Positions 43,061 through 50,960 of a stretch of 64,000 nucleotides of DNA are shown here, one piece after another; the first letter of the stretch is position 1; each line of letters begins with the position of its first letter. This DNA comes from Burkholderia sp. H160. Lineage in GTDB: Bacteria > Pseudomonadota > Gammaproteobacteria > Burkholderiales > Burkholderiaceae. Below the pieces are notes generated by a model. That model worked only from the letters and a program-made list of their open reading frames with translations. It had not been told where the DNA came from and did no database searches. The position numbers were made by a program, and so were the translations under genes. The stretch is taken from positions 1 through 64,000 of the forward strand of contig ABYL01000001.1 of the NCBI GenBank assembly GCA_000173575.1, written 5' to 3'.

Positions 43061-43834
43061 TCAGGTTTGAACGGCGGTAAACACGCCGGCTGAGATCATC
43101 CCTGCAAGGTTGGCCTGGAGATCGAAGGACGGGGCCTCCTGAAACGCGGCCGCGACCGCTTCGCCCAGCGGTACACCCTCAAGAAGACTGATGAGAAATG
43201 TCGCACCACCGGCCGGCAGGCGCGACACTATCACTGCCTGCTCCGGTCGCGTCACGAGTGCGTCCTCCGGTTCGCTGGAGCGCAGCGGAGAAACAGGACC
43301 ATCACTCCGGTTCATCGCAAAGATTGAGACGGCCGGATAGGGTGACCGTACGACCCGCGCGGCGGGGTGCGGCCTGAAACACACTGCGGCCAGCGACGCG
43401 GGCTCAACCTCTCCTAACTCTTCTGCAGCAAGTACAGGTAGGTCGGCAGCGTGATAGGCATCCAGCCACGCGCGCTCGACGCGCGCGGTATCCGCAAGCC
43501 AAGGCATGTCGCGGGCATATTCGTAGGATTCGATGAACGCGGGAAAATCTCGCCCGTATTCGAACAGTAGCGGAGAAGCGGGGGGCGTCGCGCGGACATG
43601 GAAACGGGCCATCGCCCTGAAGAAGTCGATGCCAGTAATGCGCTGGACAGCCGGGTAGATGGCAGCCAGCGCGTCGATCAGGCTGACCGTGACGTTGTTA
43701 CGATAAACGTTATACCGCTTGACGACACCCTTCCCCGACGTAGCGACCACGTCGTACGGCGCCACGATGGTCGGGTCCGTCAAGCCCGGCGTAAACTCCG
43801 TGGCGTATTGGCACGTACGATTGTCATACCCCAC
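43061..43834 (-). CDS. bufC1: DUF2063 bufferin maturation partner
   Basis: A 257-residue protein annotated elsewhere as putative DNA-binding domain (DUF2063). It is the partner that presents the bufferin precursor to the MNIO enzyme. Landmarks are the N-terminal helical domain RYNVYRNNVTVSLIDALAAI near 40, FRAMARFHVRATPPASPLL, FIESYEYARDMPWLADTARV, then a C-terminal winged part ending LLEGVPLGEAVAAAFQ. GTG 43834 with GGTGGAGG seven bases ahead is the best start; it overlaps bufB by 11 bases. The protein probably forms a complex with BufB. Confidence 0.88.
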   Translation of the reverse strand: MGYDNRTCQYATEFTPGLTDPTIVAPYDVVATSGKGVVKRYNVYRNNVTVSLIDALAAIYPAVQRITGIDFFRAMARFHVRATPPASPLLFEYGRDFPAFIESYEYARDMPWLADTARVERAWLDAYHAADLPVLAAEELGEVEPASLAAVCFRPHPAARVVRSPYPAVSIFAMNRSDGPVSPLRSSEPEDALVTRPEQAVIVSRLPAGGATFLISLLEGVPLGEAVAAAFQEAPSFDLQANLAGMISAGVFTAVQT

Positions 43835-44747
43835 GGCAGGCCTCCACCGCGAGCGACATTCCATGATCGGCCATGATTTGCCGGGCTGTCAGTGCCTGAT
43901 TCCTCAGCACCAGCCAGTCGGGAAGGTCGCTATCCCATTCGATTAGCGTTGGCCTCGGTCCGATAAGCGATATGACATCGCTGTAAAGCTCCCAGACGGG
44001 GACGGAGATGACACGGTCGTGGCTGTCTATGAGCAGCAATTCGTTTTCGTCGTCGCGTTGCTCGCTATGTCCGGCCAGGTGTATTTCGCCCACCCGTTCA
44101 AGTGGGAATCCGGCAAGGTAAGTTGAGGCCGAAAAGCCGTGATTGTTGGCCGAAACGAAAACGTTATTGACGTCCAGCAACAGACCGCAACCGGTTCGTT
44201 GCGAGACCGTCCCGATGAAGTCGGTTTCGCTCATTGTCGAAGATGCGAAAGCGACATAGCTCGACGGATTCTCGAGGAGGATGGGGCGTTTGATTGCTTC
44301 CTGGACCTGGTCGATGTGTGCGCATACGTTGTCGAGTGTGTCGTTCGTGTACGGCAGAGGCAGAAGATCGTTGAAGAATTTGCCGCCGTGCGAGGACCAC
44401 GCCAGGTGCTCGGACACCAGCATGGGCTCGTAGCGCGTGACCAGATCGCGAAAGCGCGCGAGATGAGCGAGATCGAGTGCTTCCGGACCGCCAATCGACA
44501 TGCACACGCCGTGAATGGAGAGCGGATAGTCCGCACGGATGGCCGCTAGCGCCCGATGTGGAGGGCCGCCGGCGCCCATATAGTTTTCCGCATGAACTTC
44601 GAAGAATCCGTCGTTCAGTCCGTCCGCGAGGATTGCGGACAGGTGCTCATGCTTGAAACTCGTGCCGGCGGGCTCTTGTGCGCCCGGCGTCACATAAAGG
44701 TGGCGGTCTGATTCGCCAACTGCCGTTGTCATCGTGGAATTGCCCAT
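43824..44747 (-). CDS. bufB1: DUF692 multinuclear non-heme iron oxygenase (MNIO), bufferin maturase
   Basis: A 307-residue DUF692 TIM-barrel enzyme. Metal-ligand segments visible are EVHAENYMG near 50, LSIHGVCMSIGG near 77, LVSEHLAW near 109, LLENPSSY near 159, LLLDVNNVFVSANNHG near 188, GEIHLAGHSEQ near 217 and PTLIEWDSDLP near 268. The Glu, His, Asp and Asn set expected of MbnB-like MNIOs is present. In Caulobacter these enzymes convert cysteines of bufferins to thiooxazoles that chelate copper. It follows bufA1 by 31 bases and overlaps bufC. Confidence 0.93.
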   Translation of the reverse strand: MGNSTMTTAVGESDRHLYVTPGAQEPAGTSFKHEHLSAILADGLNDGFFEVHAENYMGAGGPPHRALAAIRADYPLSIHGVCMSIGGPEALDLAHLARFRDLVTRYEPMLVSEHLAWSSHGGKFFNDLLPLPYTNDTLDNVCAHIDQVQEAIKRPILLENPSSYVAFASSTMSETDFIGTVSQRTGCGLLLDVNNVFVSANNHGFSASTYLAGFPLERVGEIHLAGHSEQRDDENELLLIDSHDRVISVPVWELYSDVISLIGPRPTLIEWDSDLPDWLVLRNQALTARQIMADHGMSLAVEACRGV

Positions 44748-44778
44748 GGCCGCTCCGCTCCTCCTGTTCTTCGCCTGA

Positions 44779-45090
44779 TCAGGACTTCAGCGGGGTGAGG
44801 GAGCCGTGGCCGCCACCCGGCACCTGGATACTCGTGCAGGTGCCGCCCTGAACGAACTTCCACGAGTTACCCTGGAAATCCATCGCGGAAGTACCCTGAC
44901 ACGTGGTGCCAGGGCCCGCGGCGCAGTCGTTTTGCCCCTTCAGGGCGACGCCGAAGCACTTCTCCTTGTGAGCAGCGATGGCGGCGCTTTCTTCCGCCTT
45001 GGTAAGCGGCGCTGCGTGGGCAACTGATGCAAGCAGGCTCGCGACAACGCCGGCAAGCAGGGTGGAATTGACCGAGGTCTTGGTGGCCAT
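44779..45090 (-). CDS. bufA1: Bufferin precursor peptide (DUF2282), right copy
   Basis: A 103-residue precursor. Its signal peptide is [20 protein letters not shown] with the cleavage region SVAHA, and the core has four cysteines in [26 protein letters not shown] and GTCTSI. It has only scattered differences from the left copy (38085-38396). GAGAG precedes ATG 45090. It is the first gene of bufA1-bufB-bufC under a SigF-type promoter. The mature, modified peptide is expected in the periplasm, buffering copper. Confidence 0.9.
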   Translation of the reverse strand: MATKTSVNSTLLAGVVASLLASVAHAAPLTKAEESAAIAAHKEKCFGVALKGQNDCAAGPGTTCQGTSAMDFQGNSWKFVQGGTCTSIQVPGGGHGSLTPLKS

Positions 45091-45144
45091 GGAATCTCTC
45101 CAGTAGTTGGGATAGAAGGTACCCGCGATGGGTACGTAATCTAT

Positions 45145-45171
45145 TTCGTCGGCTGGAGATGTTTGGTTACA
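45145..45171 (-). promoter_or_regulatory. SigF-type ECF promoter ahead of right bufA1
   Basis: Minus strand TGTAACC (45165-45171), 16 bases, CGAA (45145-45148). The leader to ATG 45090 is about 45 bases. It lies back-to-back with the promoter at 45279-45305. Confidence 0.78.
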
Positions 45172-45278
45172 GGGAACTCGTTTTTTGTTTTCGACCCGTG
45201 AAGAGTTTCCGCCGACCGAAAACTGCACCACTTGTAGGGATTGCTGATCAGTTTGCCGAAGAAAAATTCTTCAGCCGC

Positions 45279-45305
45279 TGTAACCGTCTGCCGGCCTGGG
45301 ACGAA
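45279..45305 (+). promoter_or_regulatory. SigF-type ECF promoter ahead of the DoxX-NDH-2 fusion
   Basis: TGTAACC (45279-45285), 16 bases, CGAA (45302-45305). It places the fusion gene in the same regulon as the bufferins. The expected transcript starts near 45312, ahead of ATG 45379. Confidence 0.76.
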
Positions 45306-45378
45306 CTATCTGCCAAATCTGCAAGGTGTGGTGTTAGCGGCGGCAACCGTCTGCGGCGGAGCGCCAGGCCGTTCATTG

Positions 45379-47490
45379 ATGTGTGGACTATCTATGCCTA
45401 CGTTGCGAACCGCCCTTAGCTATGCCTACAGTTTCGGCCTCGCTCTGCGTGTGCTCTGTATGCCCTGGTTACTGTTGCTTGCCCGGATCTGGTTTGGCCA
45501 GGTCGTCTTCGTACACCAGATCATGACAATGGCAGAAGGTTTTCATGGCGGTCTGCTTGCCGGTGGCCTGCGTGTACCGTCCGGGCTCGATGCGGCGCTG
45601 CACAGTGTCGTGCCGTTGTTGCTTACCGTGGGACTGCTGACTCGTCCTGTTGCGTTTGCGCTGTTCGTTGAGACAATCGCCGGCAGTCATGGTGCGCTGG
45701 CAGCGGGCGCGCAGGGAGCCAAACTCGCACTCATTGCCTGGCTGGTCGTAAGCGGGGCGGGAGCTTTTTCACTAGACAATATTCTGGGGCGGGGTTTGTC
45801 ATGGATCCCATTTCGCCCAATCCGGCTCACGCATGGGCTTTATATCTGGCTCGAACGCAATCTGGACTCGCTTCTGCGGCTTGTTATACGTGCAGGGCTT
45901 GCTGCGTCACTCGTGAACTTTGTATTACCAGTTGGATCGTGGTCGCAGACAGGGATGTTTGGAACTGCGGTGACATCTCTAGTCGAGCCAGTGTGGTGTG
46001 CGTTGGCGCTCGCGTTGGCGCTGGTGCTCGGCTGTGCGACGAGGTTTGCCGCGCTGTTCATCGCGGTGATGATTGCAGTGGCCGGCATCGCCATGTCGAC
46101 CGACGACCGGATGGCAGTTCTGCTTCTGCTTTTTTTGCTTGTGATCGCGGGCGGTGGCGTATTCTCCATTGATTGGCTGTTCGCCCAGTGGGCGCGCGGC
46201 GACGCGCAGCAAGACGATCCTGTCCCGGAAGACCTGCCGCATGTCGTCGTGGTCGGGGGCGGCTTTGGCGGCGTCGCGGCTGCGCAAGGGTTGCGCAACG
46301 CGCGCTGTCGGGTCACGTTGATCGACCAGCGCAACCATCATCTGTTTCAGCCACTGCTCTACCAGGTGGCCACGGCCGCGTTGTCGCCCGCCGAGATCGC
46401 CACGCCGATCCGAAGCCTGTTCCGGCGTCAGCGCAATGTTCAGGTCAGGCTAGGTCAGGTGACGGGGGTAGATGTGTCCGCGCGCGAGGTACACGTCGGC
46501 TCGTTACGCATGAAATTCGACTATCTGGTGCTGGCCACCGGCGCTCGCCACAGCTATTTTGGCAAGGACAGCTGGGCGCCTTTTGCACCTGGGCTCAAGA
46601 GTATCGAAGATGCGACCGGCGTGCGCGGCCGCCTGTTGCGGGCGTTCGAGGAGGCCGAAAGCGCGGCGAGCGAGACCGAGCGTGCCGCGTGGCTGACTTT
46701 CGTGATTGTCGGCGGCGGCCCCACTGGCATCGAACTGGCCGGAGCCATCGCCGAACTGGCCCGGCACGGATTGGCCGAAGAATACCGCACGATCGATCCG
46801 GCCGTTGCTCGCGTGATCTTGTTGCAGTCGGGTCCCCGGATCCTCCCCACGTTCACCACTACTCTCTCTAGCGCCGCAGAACGCTCGCTGCAAGCGCTCG
46901 GGGTCGAGGTCCGGGTTGATACGCGGGTACTGGAAGTGGACAGCGAGGGCGTCGACACTGGCGGGCAGCGCATCGCCGCCCGTACCGTTCTATGGGCGGC
47001 GGGAGTTGCAGCGTCGCCTGCTGCTCAATGGTTGAATCAGAGCGCTGATCCGTCGGGACGGATTGCCGTGGCCGCCGATCTGTCCGTGCCGGATCTGCAA
47101 CGGATCTATGCGATCGGCGATACCGCCTACTGCTTGGGATGGCGCGGCGCTGCCGTCCCAGGCCTCGCGCCGGCGGCCAAACAGCAGGGCCGGTATGTGG
47201 CTGGCGTAATTGCCGCGAGTCTGTCGGGGCGACGCCCGCCGCCGCCGTTTAGCTACCGGCATTTTGGCAGCCTTGCCACGATCGGGCGTCAGGCGGCCGT
47301 TGCCGAGATCGGAAAATTTCGCGTGTGGGGGGAGCCCGCGTGGTGGTTTTGGGGCGCAGCCCATATCGCCTTTCTGTCCGGCGGGAGGAACCGGGCCATC
47401 GTCATTCTCGATTGGCTCTGGGCGTATCTCACCTACCGGCGCGGCACACGGCTCATTACAGGCGATCGACGAGACAAGACGATGGATTGA
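45379..47490 (+). CDS. DoxX-DoxX-NDH-2 fusion: membrane FAD/NADH dehydrogenase
   Basis: A protein of about 703 residues. Residues about 10-135 and 165-280 are two DoxX-like four-helix membrane units (LLLARIWFGQVVFVHQIM; SLLRLVIRAGLAASLVNFVL). From about 287 a type-II NADH dehydrogenase follows: FAD site VVVVGGGFGGVAAAQGL, NADH site VIVGGGPTGIELAGAIAELA near 441, IYAIGDTAYC near 577, and the C-terminal amphipathic/anchor part WWFWGAAHIAFLSGGRNRAI. NDH-2 oxidises NADH and reduces quinone without proton pumping. The fusion, and its SigF-type promoter divergent from bufA1, suggest a metal- or redox-stress respiratory enzyme. The start is uncertain: the frame is open to 45241, but ATG 45379 or 45394 fit the promoter. 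Confidence 0.87.
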   Translation: MCGLSMPTLRTALSYAYSFGLALRVLCMPWLLLLARIWFGQVVFVHQIMTMAEGFHGGLLAGGLRVPSGLDAALHSVVPLLLTVGLLTRPVAFALFVETIAGSHGALAAGAQGAKLALIAWLVVSGAGAFSLDNILGRGLSWIPFRPIRLTHGLYIWLERNLDSLLRLVIRAGLAASLVNFVLPVGSWSQTGMFGTAVTSLVEPVWCALALALALVLGCATRFAALFIAVMIAVAGIAMSTDDRMAVLLLLFLLVIAGGGVFSIDWLFAQWARGDAQQDDPVPEDLPHVVVVGGGFGGVAAAQGLRNARCRVTLIDQRNHHLFQPLLYQVATAALSPAEIATPIRSLFRRQRNVQVRLGQVTGVDVSAREVHVGSLRMKFDYLVLATGARHSYFGKDSWAPFAPGLKSIEDATGVRGRLLRAFEEAESAASETERAAWLTFVIVGGGPTGIELAGAIAELARHGLAEEYRTIDPAVARVILLQSGPRILPTFTTTLSSAAERSLQALGVEVRVDTRVLEVDSEGVDTGGQRIAARTVLWAAGVAASPAAQWLNQSADPSGRIAVAADLSVPDLQRIYAIGDTAYCLGWRGAAVPGLAPAAKQQGRYVAGVIAASLSGRRPPPPFSYRHFGSLATIGRQAAVAEIGKFRVWGEPAWWFWGAAHIAFLSGGRNRAIVILDWLWAYLTYRRGTRLITGDRRDKTMD

Positions 47491-47609
47491 TGGGTTACTC
47501 GAACTGCTGGCTGTTCTTTGATGTTACGTATCAGCGCGTTTGTGCTCTGTCGCGGCTGTTGATTTTGCTGTATGGGTGGGATGACGGGTAGGCCACGGAC
47601 GTGGGAAAT

Positions 47610-47683
47610 GGGAGCCGATCCTGGCGGGGCTTTCCGGGCGATTGTTGGGCCCTGCTGCCTTCCGCCACAAGGCTTTTCTGGAT
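47610..47683. repeat. 74-nt dispersed repeat, copy B (hairpin-forming)
   Basis: The ungapped counterpart of 29552-29625, with the blocks GGGAG, ATCCTGGCGGGGC and, again at offset 42, CTGCTGCCTTCCGCCA. TGGCGG (47622-47627) pairs with CCGCCA (47662-47667), with the same 34-base interior as copy A. The interior sequence differs while GC pairing remains possible. It sits in the 264-base gap between the fusion gene and the GNAT gene, in which no gene is recognised. Confidence 0.65.
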
Positions 47684-47754
47684 TTTGGTGTGCCGTAGTG
47701 CAGAAGGCACAAAGCGACCCACTTCGGCCAGCCAGCGTTCTACAAAGCGGACGC

Positions 47755-48276
47755 TCAGTGTCCCTCTTCGAGGTGTCGTTCGAAGTGTACGAGGTCGTGC
47801 CAAACGCCGTGCAGATGCATGCTGCGTTTCGCAATACCGTATGTGACGAATCCATTGCGCTCCAGGACGCGAACGGAAGCGCGATTTTGAGGTCGGACAA
47901 CCGCCTCGATTCGCCACAGCCGTAGGTCCAAACGAGCCATTTCCAGCGCAAGCCTTACCGCTTCGGATGCGTACCCATGCCCCGCGAAACGCTCGCCAAT
48001 GCGATATCCAAGTACGGCTTTGTTGAAATACGGACGTGCGACCGCGACAAGATTCACCCTCCCAACAATGGCACCCTCGCATTTCACAAGGAACTGATAC
48101 GCCTTGTCGCCTTCGATATCGCTCTGTGCAGCCTTTATTGCGTTTCGCACCGATCCGATGTTGTAGTAACTGTCCTCGCGGGCGTTGATCCAATGCTCGA
48201 AATAGCCGCGATTGTCAACTTCAAACTGTAGCAAGACTTCCGCATCGCTCAACGTCGGGTGGCTGATTTCTACCAT
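47755..48276 (-). CDS. GNAT N-acetyltransferase (RimJ/RimL type)
   Basis: A 173-residue GCN5-related acetyltransferase with the acetyl-CoA-binding core LGYRIGERFAGHGYASEAVR at about 95-114 and RIEAVVRPQNRASVRVLERN ahead of GFVTYG. The architecture is that of ribosomal-protein-serine or small-molecule acetyltransferases, so the substrate is unknown. No good ribosome site precedes ATG 48276. Confidence 0.87.
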   Translation of the reverse strand: MVEISHPTLSDAEVLLQFEVDNRGYFEHWINAREDSYYNIGSVRNAIKAAQSDIEGDKAYQFLVKCEGAIVGRVNLVAVARPYFNKAVLGYRIGERFAGHGYASEAVRLALEMARLDLRLWRIEAVVRPQNRASVRVLERNGFVTYGIAKRSMHLHGVWHDLVHFERHLEEGH

Positions 48277-48401
48277 TTGCGAATGAAAATGAATGGGTTA
48301 GAAGGCCGGTCACGCGGTGACTTTGCTTCATTCGTCCGTCGATTGTCGGGCATCTACCGCCCGAAGCCGAACGTCTCATCATGGCCGCGCACGTCGGCTG
48401 C

Positions 48402-49208
48402 TCAAACCTGGATAGCAATCTTTCCGGAAAAGACTGTTTTGACCGATCCCGTCAGAAAAACGCCGCCGATGCCGTCCCATTGCACTTTTACCGCCCCTCC
48501 GTCGCACTGGACTTCGACCGTGTCATCCAAAAGGCCGCGTCGAATACCTCCAACGACTGCTCCACAACAACAGGAGCCTGATCCGAGCGGTATACCGCCA
48601 CCACGTTCCCAAATGCGCAAGCGGATGCGACCACGATCGATAACCTGTACGAAGTGCACGTTAGTCCTATTGCGGAAAAGCGGATTGGCTTCGATCATTG
48701 GCCCGATAGCGGCTACATCTACGGACGCCAAATCCTCAACGAAAAACGTGCAATGCGGATTGCCCATGCTACAGGCAGTCGGGTTGCCAGAGATGGGGAG
48801 CGCAGTGGTGTCCATTTCCCCGGTGAGGGGAATGTCTTGCCAGTTAAGCAGAGGCTTTCCCATATCGACTGATACGTTTTGATCCGCGTCCCGCGTGCAG
48901 GTAAGCAACCCGCGATTGGTTCTTAGTACGACGGTGGGCTTATTGATTTCACGCATGAGCATATCCGCGACGCCTCGGGTCGCGCTCCCACAGGTATCAA
49001 GCATGGAACCGTCGGCATTCCAGAATCGTAAGCGCGCCGCTGCATCATCGCAGTCAACCATGACGGCAAGCTGATTAAACCCGATCCCTCTATGGCGATC
49101 ACCCATACTACGAGCTACCTCACTCGTTATCGGATCAGCTTTGCCGCGCATATCCAAAATAACGAAGTCGTCGCCGTGTGCATGCATCTTTACGAATTGC
49201 ATAGTCAT
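48402..49208 (-). CDS. DapF-like epimerase with altered catalytic residues
   Basis: A 268-residue protein of the diaminopimelate-epimerase fold (two pseudo-symmetric halves). The first catalytic cysteine is kept (C73 in DTCGSATRG), and H152 in GNPHC matches DapF His159. The second half-site is changed: E. coli DapF reads ERGAGETQACGSGAC, here ERGGGIPLGSGSCCC. By ungapped alignment, the catalytic Cys217 becomes Ser210 and the catalytic Glu becomes Ile206. It is unlikely to be the housekeeping DAP epimerase; it may be a specialised amino-acid epimerase or isomerase. Start ATG 49208 is preferred, with ATG 49202 and 49262 as alternatives. Confidence 0.8.
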   Translation of the reverse strand: MTMQFVKMHAHGDDFVILDMRGKADPITSEVARSMGDRHRGIGFNQLAVMVDCDDAAARLRFWNADGSMLDTCGSATRGVADMLMREINKPTVVLRTNRGLLTCTRDADQNVSVDMGKPLLNWQDIPLTGEMDTTALPISGNPTACSMGNPHCTFFVEDLASVDVAAIGPMIEANPLFRNRTNVHFVQVIDRGRIRLRIWERGGGIPLGSGSCCCGAVVGGIRRGLLDDTVEVQCDGGAVKVQWDGIGGVFLTGSVKTVFSGKIAIQV

Positions 49209-49421
49209 ACCGGTGGCCCATTCTTGAATATGCGGGAGATTGTCAACGATCGAGCCACTCATGTCGAGTGACCGAAAGTGGCCGCACTGTGTCCCACGAT
49301 CGAGCGCGACGGTCGTCTCGTGTGCGTGCTAGATGCAACAGGCATAGGTCGACCCGTTGCTGCCGGTCGGGCCGACGCTGTTCCAAAGGCAGGTATCAGA
49401 TGAAAGGGGGCATTCCGTACG

Positions 49422-50453
49422 TCACTCAAGGCCTCCGGTGCTTGCAAACTTTTCGAAATGCAGCTGAAAATCTTGAAGGCCTGAAGTCGCCAACCACTTC
49501 CTGATCGCTTCAACCATCGGGGGCGGACCGCATACGTACATGTCGAAAGGTCGCGCCGCTAGTGCCTTCACGTCGAAATGATCCGGAATGTATCCCGTCT
49601 TCCCGCTCCAATCGGGCGACGAATTCACGACCACGGGCACGTACGAGAATCCCTCGACACGATCAACATACCCTTTCAATCGTTCAGACTCGCACAGATC
49701 GCCGACGTTGTTCACCCCGTAGTACAGCGTGACGGGTTGACCGCAGCCGCCACGCGAAGCCATCTCATCCAGCATGCCGAGGAACGCCGAAAGGCCCGTT
49801 CCGCCCGCGACCATCACAAGCGGACGCTCGGCGTGTCGCAGGTAGAAAGTCCCAAATGGCGCTTCGAAGTCGATTGACTGACCGGGCGTACAGCGTTCGC
49901 GCAGGTAATTGCTCATGGCGCCGTCAGGCAGCAGTCGGATCAGAAACTGCAACTGATTGTCGAAATTTGGTTGATTCGCAAACGAATAGGAACGCCATGC
50001 GTCAGTCTCCGGTACGAGGAGGCGAGCATACTGACCGGGCAGAAAGTCCAGACGCCTGCGCACGCCACTCGCGTCGAGATGCAGAATTGCCGTCGAGCCG
50101 GATACTTTCTCCATACGGGTGACGGTCGCCGTCATGCGACCTGTATCCTCGGTACGGCATAACGTCGAGTCAAAGTCAAAGAAGAACGACGCATCCGATC
50201 TGACTCTGGTCTGGCACGACAGCATATTGCGTTGCGCAAGATCCTCGACAGAGAGCGCTTCATCGTCCACGTAGTCCTGCTCATATTCGCCCGATTCGCA
50301 GCGTCCCTTGCACGTGCTACAGACGCCTTCGCGGCAGTCGAATGGAATCTTCACGCCATTGCGCAATGCCGCGTCCAGCAAGATCTCGTTTGCGCCGACA
50401 TCGAAGAACAATGTCTTTCCATCGGCAAAACTGAAGGCTACCTTGTGGTTCAT
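49422..50453 (-). CDS. antC: Anthranilate 1,2-dioxygenase reductase component
   Basis: A 343-residue BenC/AntC-type reductase. The N-terminal plant-type 2Fe-2S ferredoxin has cysteines C40, C45, C48 and C80 (FDCREGVCSTCKG; MLSCQT). The FAD domain has GQYARLLVPETDAWRSYSFA near 150. The NADH domain has VMVAGGTGLSAFLGMLDEMA near 215 and the C-terminal DMYVCGPPPMVEAI. It passes electrons from NADH to the AntAB oxygenase. It follows antB by 14 bases. Confidence 0.92.
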   Translation of the reverse strand: MNHKVAFSFADGKTLFFDVGANEILLDAALRNGVKIPFDCREGVCSTCKGRCESGEYEQDYVDDEALSVEDLAQRNMLSCQTRVRSDASFFFDFDSTLCRTEDTGRMTATVTRMEKVSGSTAILHLDASGVRRRLDFLPGQYARLLVPETDAWRSYSFANQPNFDNQLQFLIRLLPDGAMSNYLRERCTPGQSIDFEAPFGTFYLRHAERPLVMVAGGTGLSAFLGMLDEMASRGGCGQPVTLYYGVNNVGDLCESERLKGYVDRVEGFSYVPVVVNSSPDWSGKTGYIPDHFDVKALAARPFDMYVCGPPPMVEAIRKWLATSGLQDFQLHFEKFASTGGLE

Positions 50454-50467
50454 CTCGATGCCCTCGA

Positions 50468-50956
50468 TTACAGATGGTAAAAGTCGAGGACCGCGTTGAT
50501 GCGGTCATTGAGCAATAGGGCATGTTTGCGCACGATCTTCCAGCTATCACCGTCGACACGCAGTTGGTAAGCCCCATGGCCGAAAAAGTGCTCCGACACG
50601 CCATGGCGCGTGTAAAACGTCGCCCAGTTGACCTTTGCTTCCGTCACCCCGTCCAGCCCGCCAGTAACACGTACATTGGTGATTTGATGGAGGGTACGCG
50701 GTAACGGCGTCGACGCGGCCGATTTGCCGGTGCGCAGTCGAAAAACCCGGTCTTCCAGCCCGGAGCGGTTCGCGTAGTAGATCAGTGACAGACCGCGCCG
50801 GGGATCTGTCGTGTACTCGAATTCAGAGTCCCACTGCGGCACATGGAATTCGCATTGCTCGTCAAAAAGGCCGAGGTAAGCATCCCAGTCCCGCGCATCG
50901 CAAAGTTCGGACTTGCGATAAAAGAATTGTTCAATCGAATGCTGCAACGGGTTCAT
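50468..50956 (-). CDS. antB: Anthranilate 1,2-dioxygenase small (beta) subunit
   Basis: A 162-residue ring-hydroxylating dioxygenase beta subunit (SnoaL/NTF2-like fold), with FFYRKSELCDARDWDAYLGL near 12-31 and LRTGKSAASTPLPRTLHQIT near 75. It is the structural partner of the alpha subunit in an alpha3beta3 oxygenase. It lies four bases from the alpha gene's stop. Confidence 0.92.
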   Translation of the reverse strand: MNPLQHSIEQFFYRKSELCDARDWDAYLGLFDEQCEFHVPQWDSEFEYTTDPRRGLSLIYYANRSGLEDRVFRLRTGKSAASTPLPRTLHQITNVRVTGGLDGVTEAKVNWATFYTRHGVSEHFFGHGAYQLRVDGDSWKIVRKHALLLNDRINAVLDFYHL

Positions 50957-50960
50957 GATC

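Noticed and set aside
43824-43880. ATG at the bufB stop (ATGA) as the bufC start
   Set aside because: That ATG is in a different frame from bufC. GTG 43834, with a GGAGG site ahead, is in frame and gives the conserved protein.
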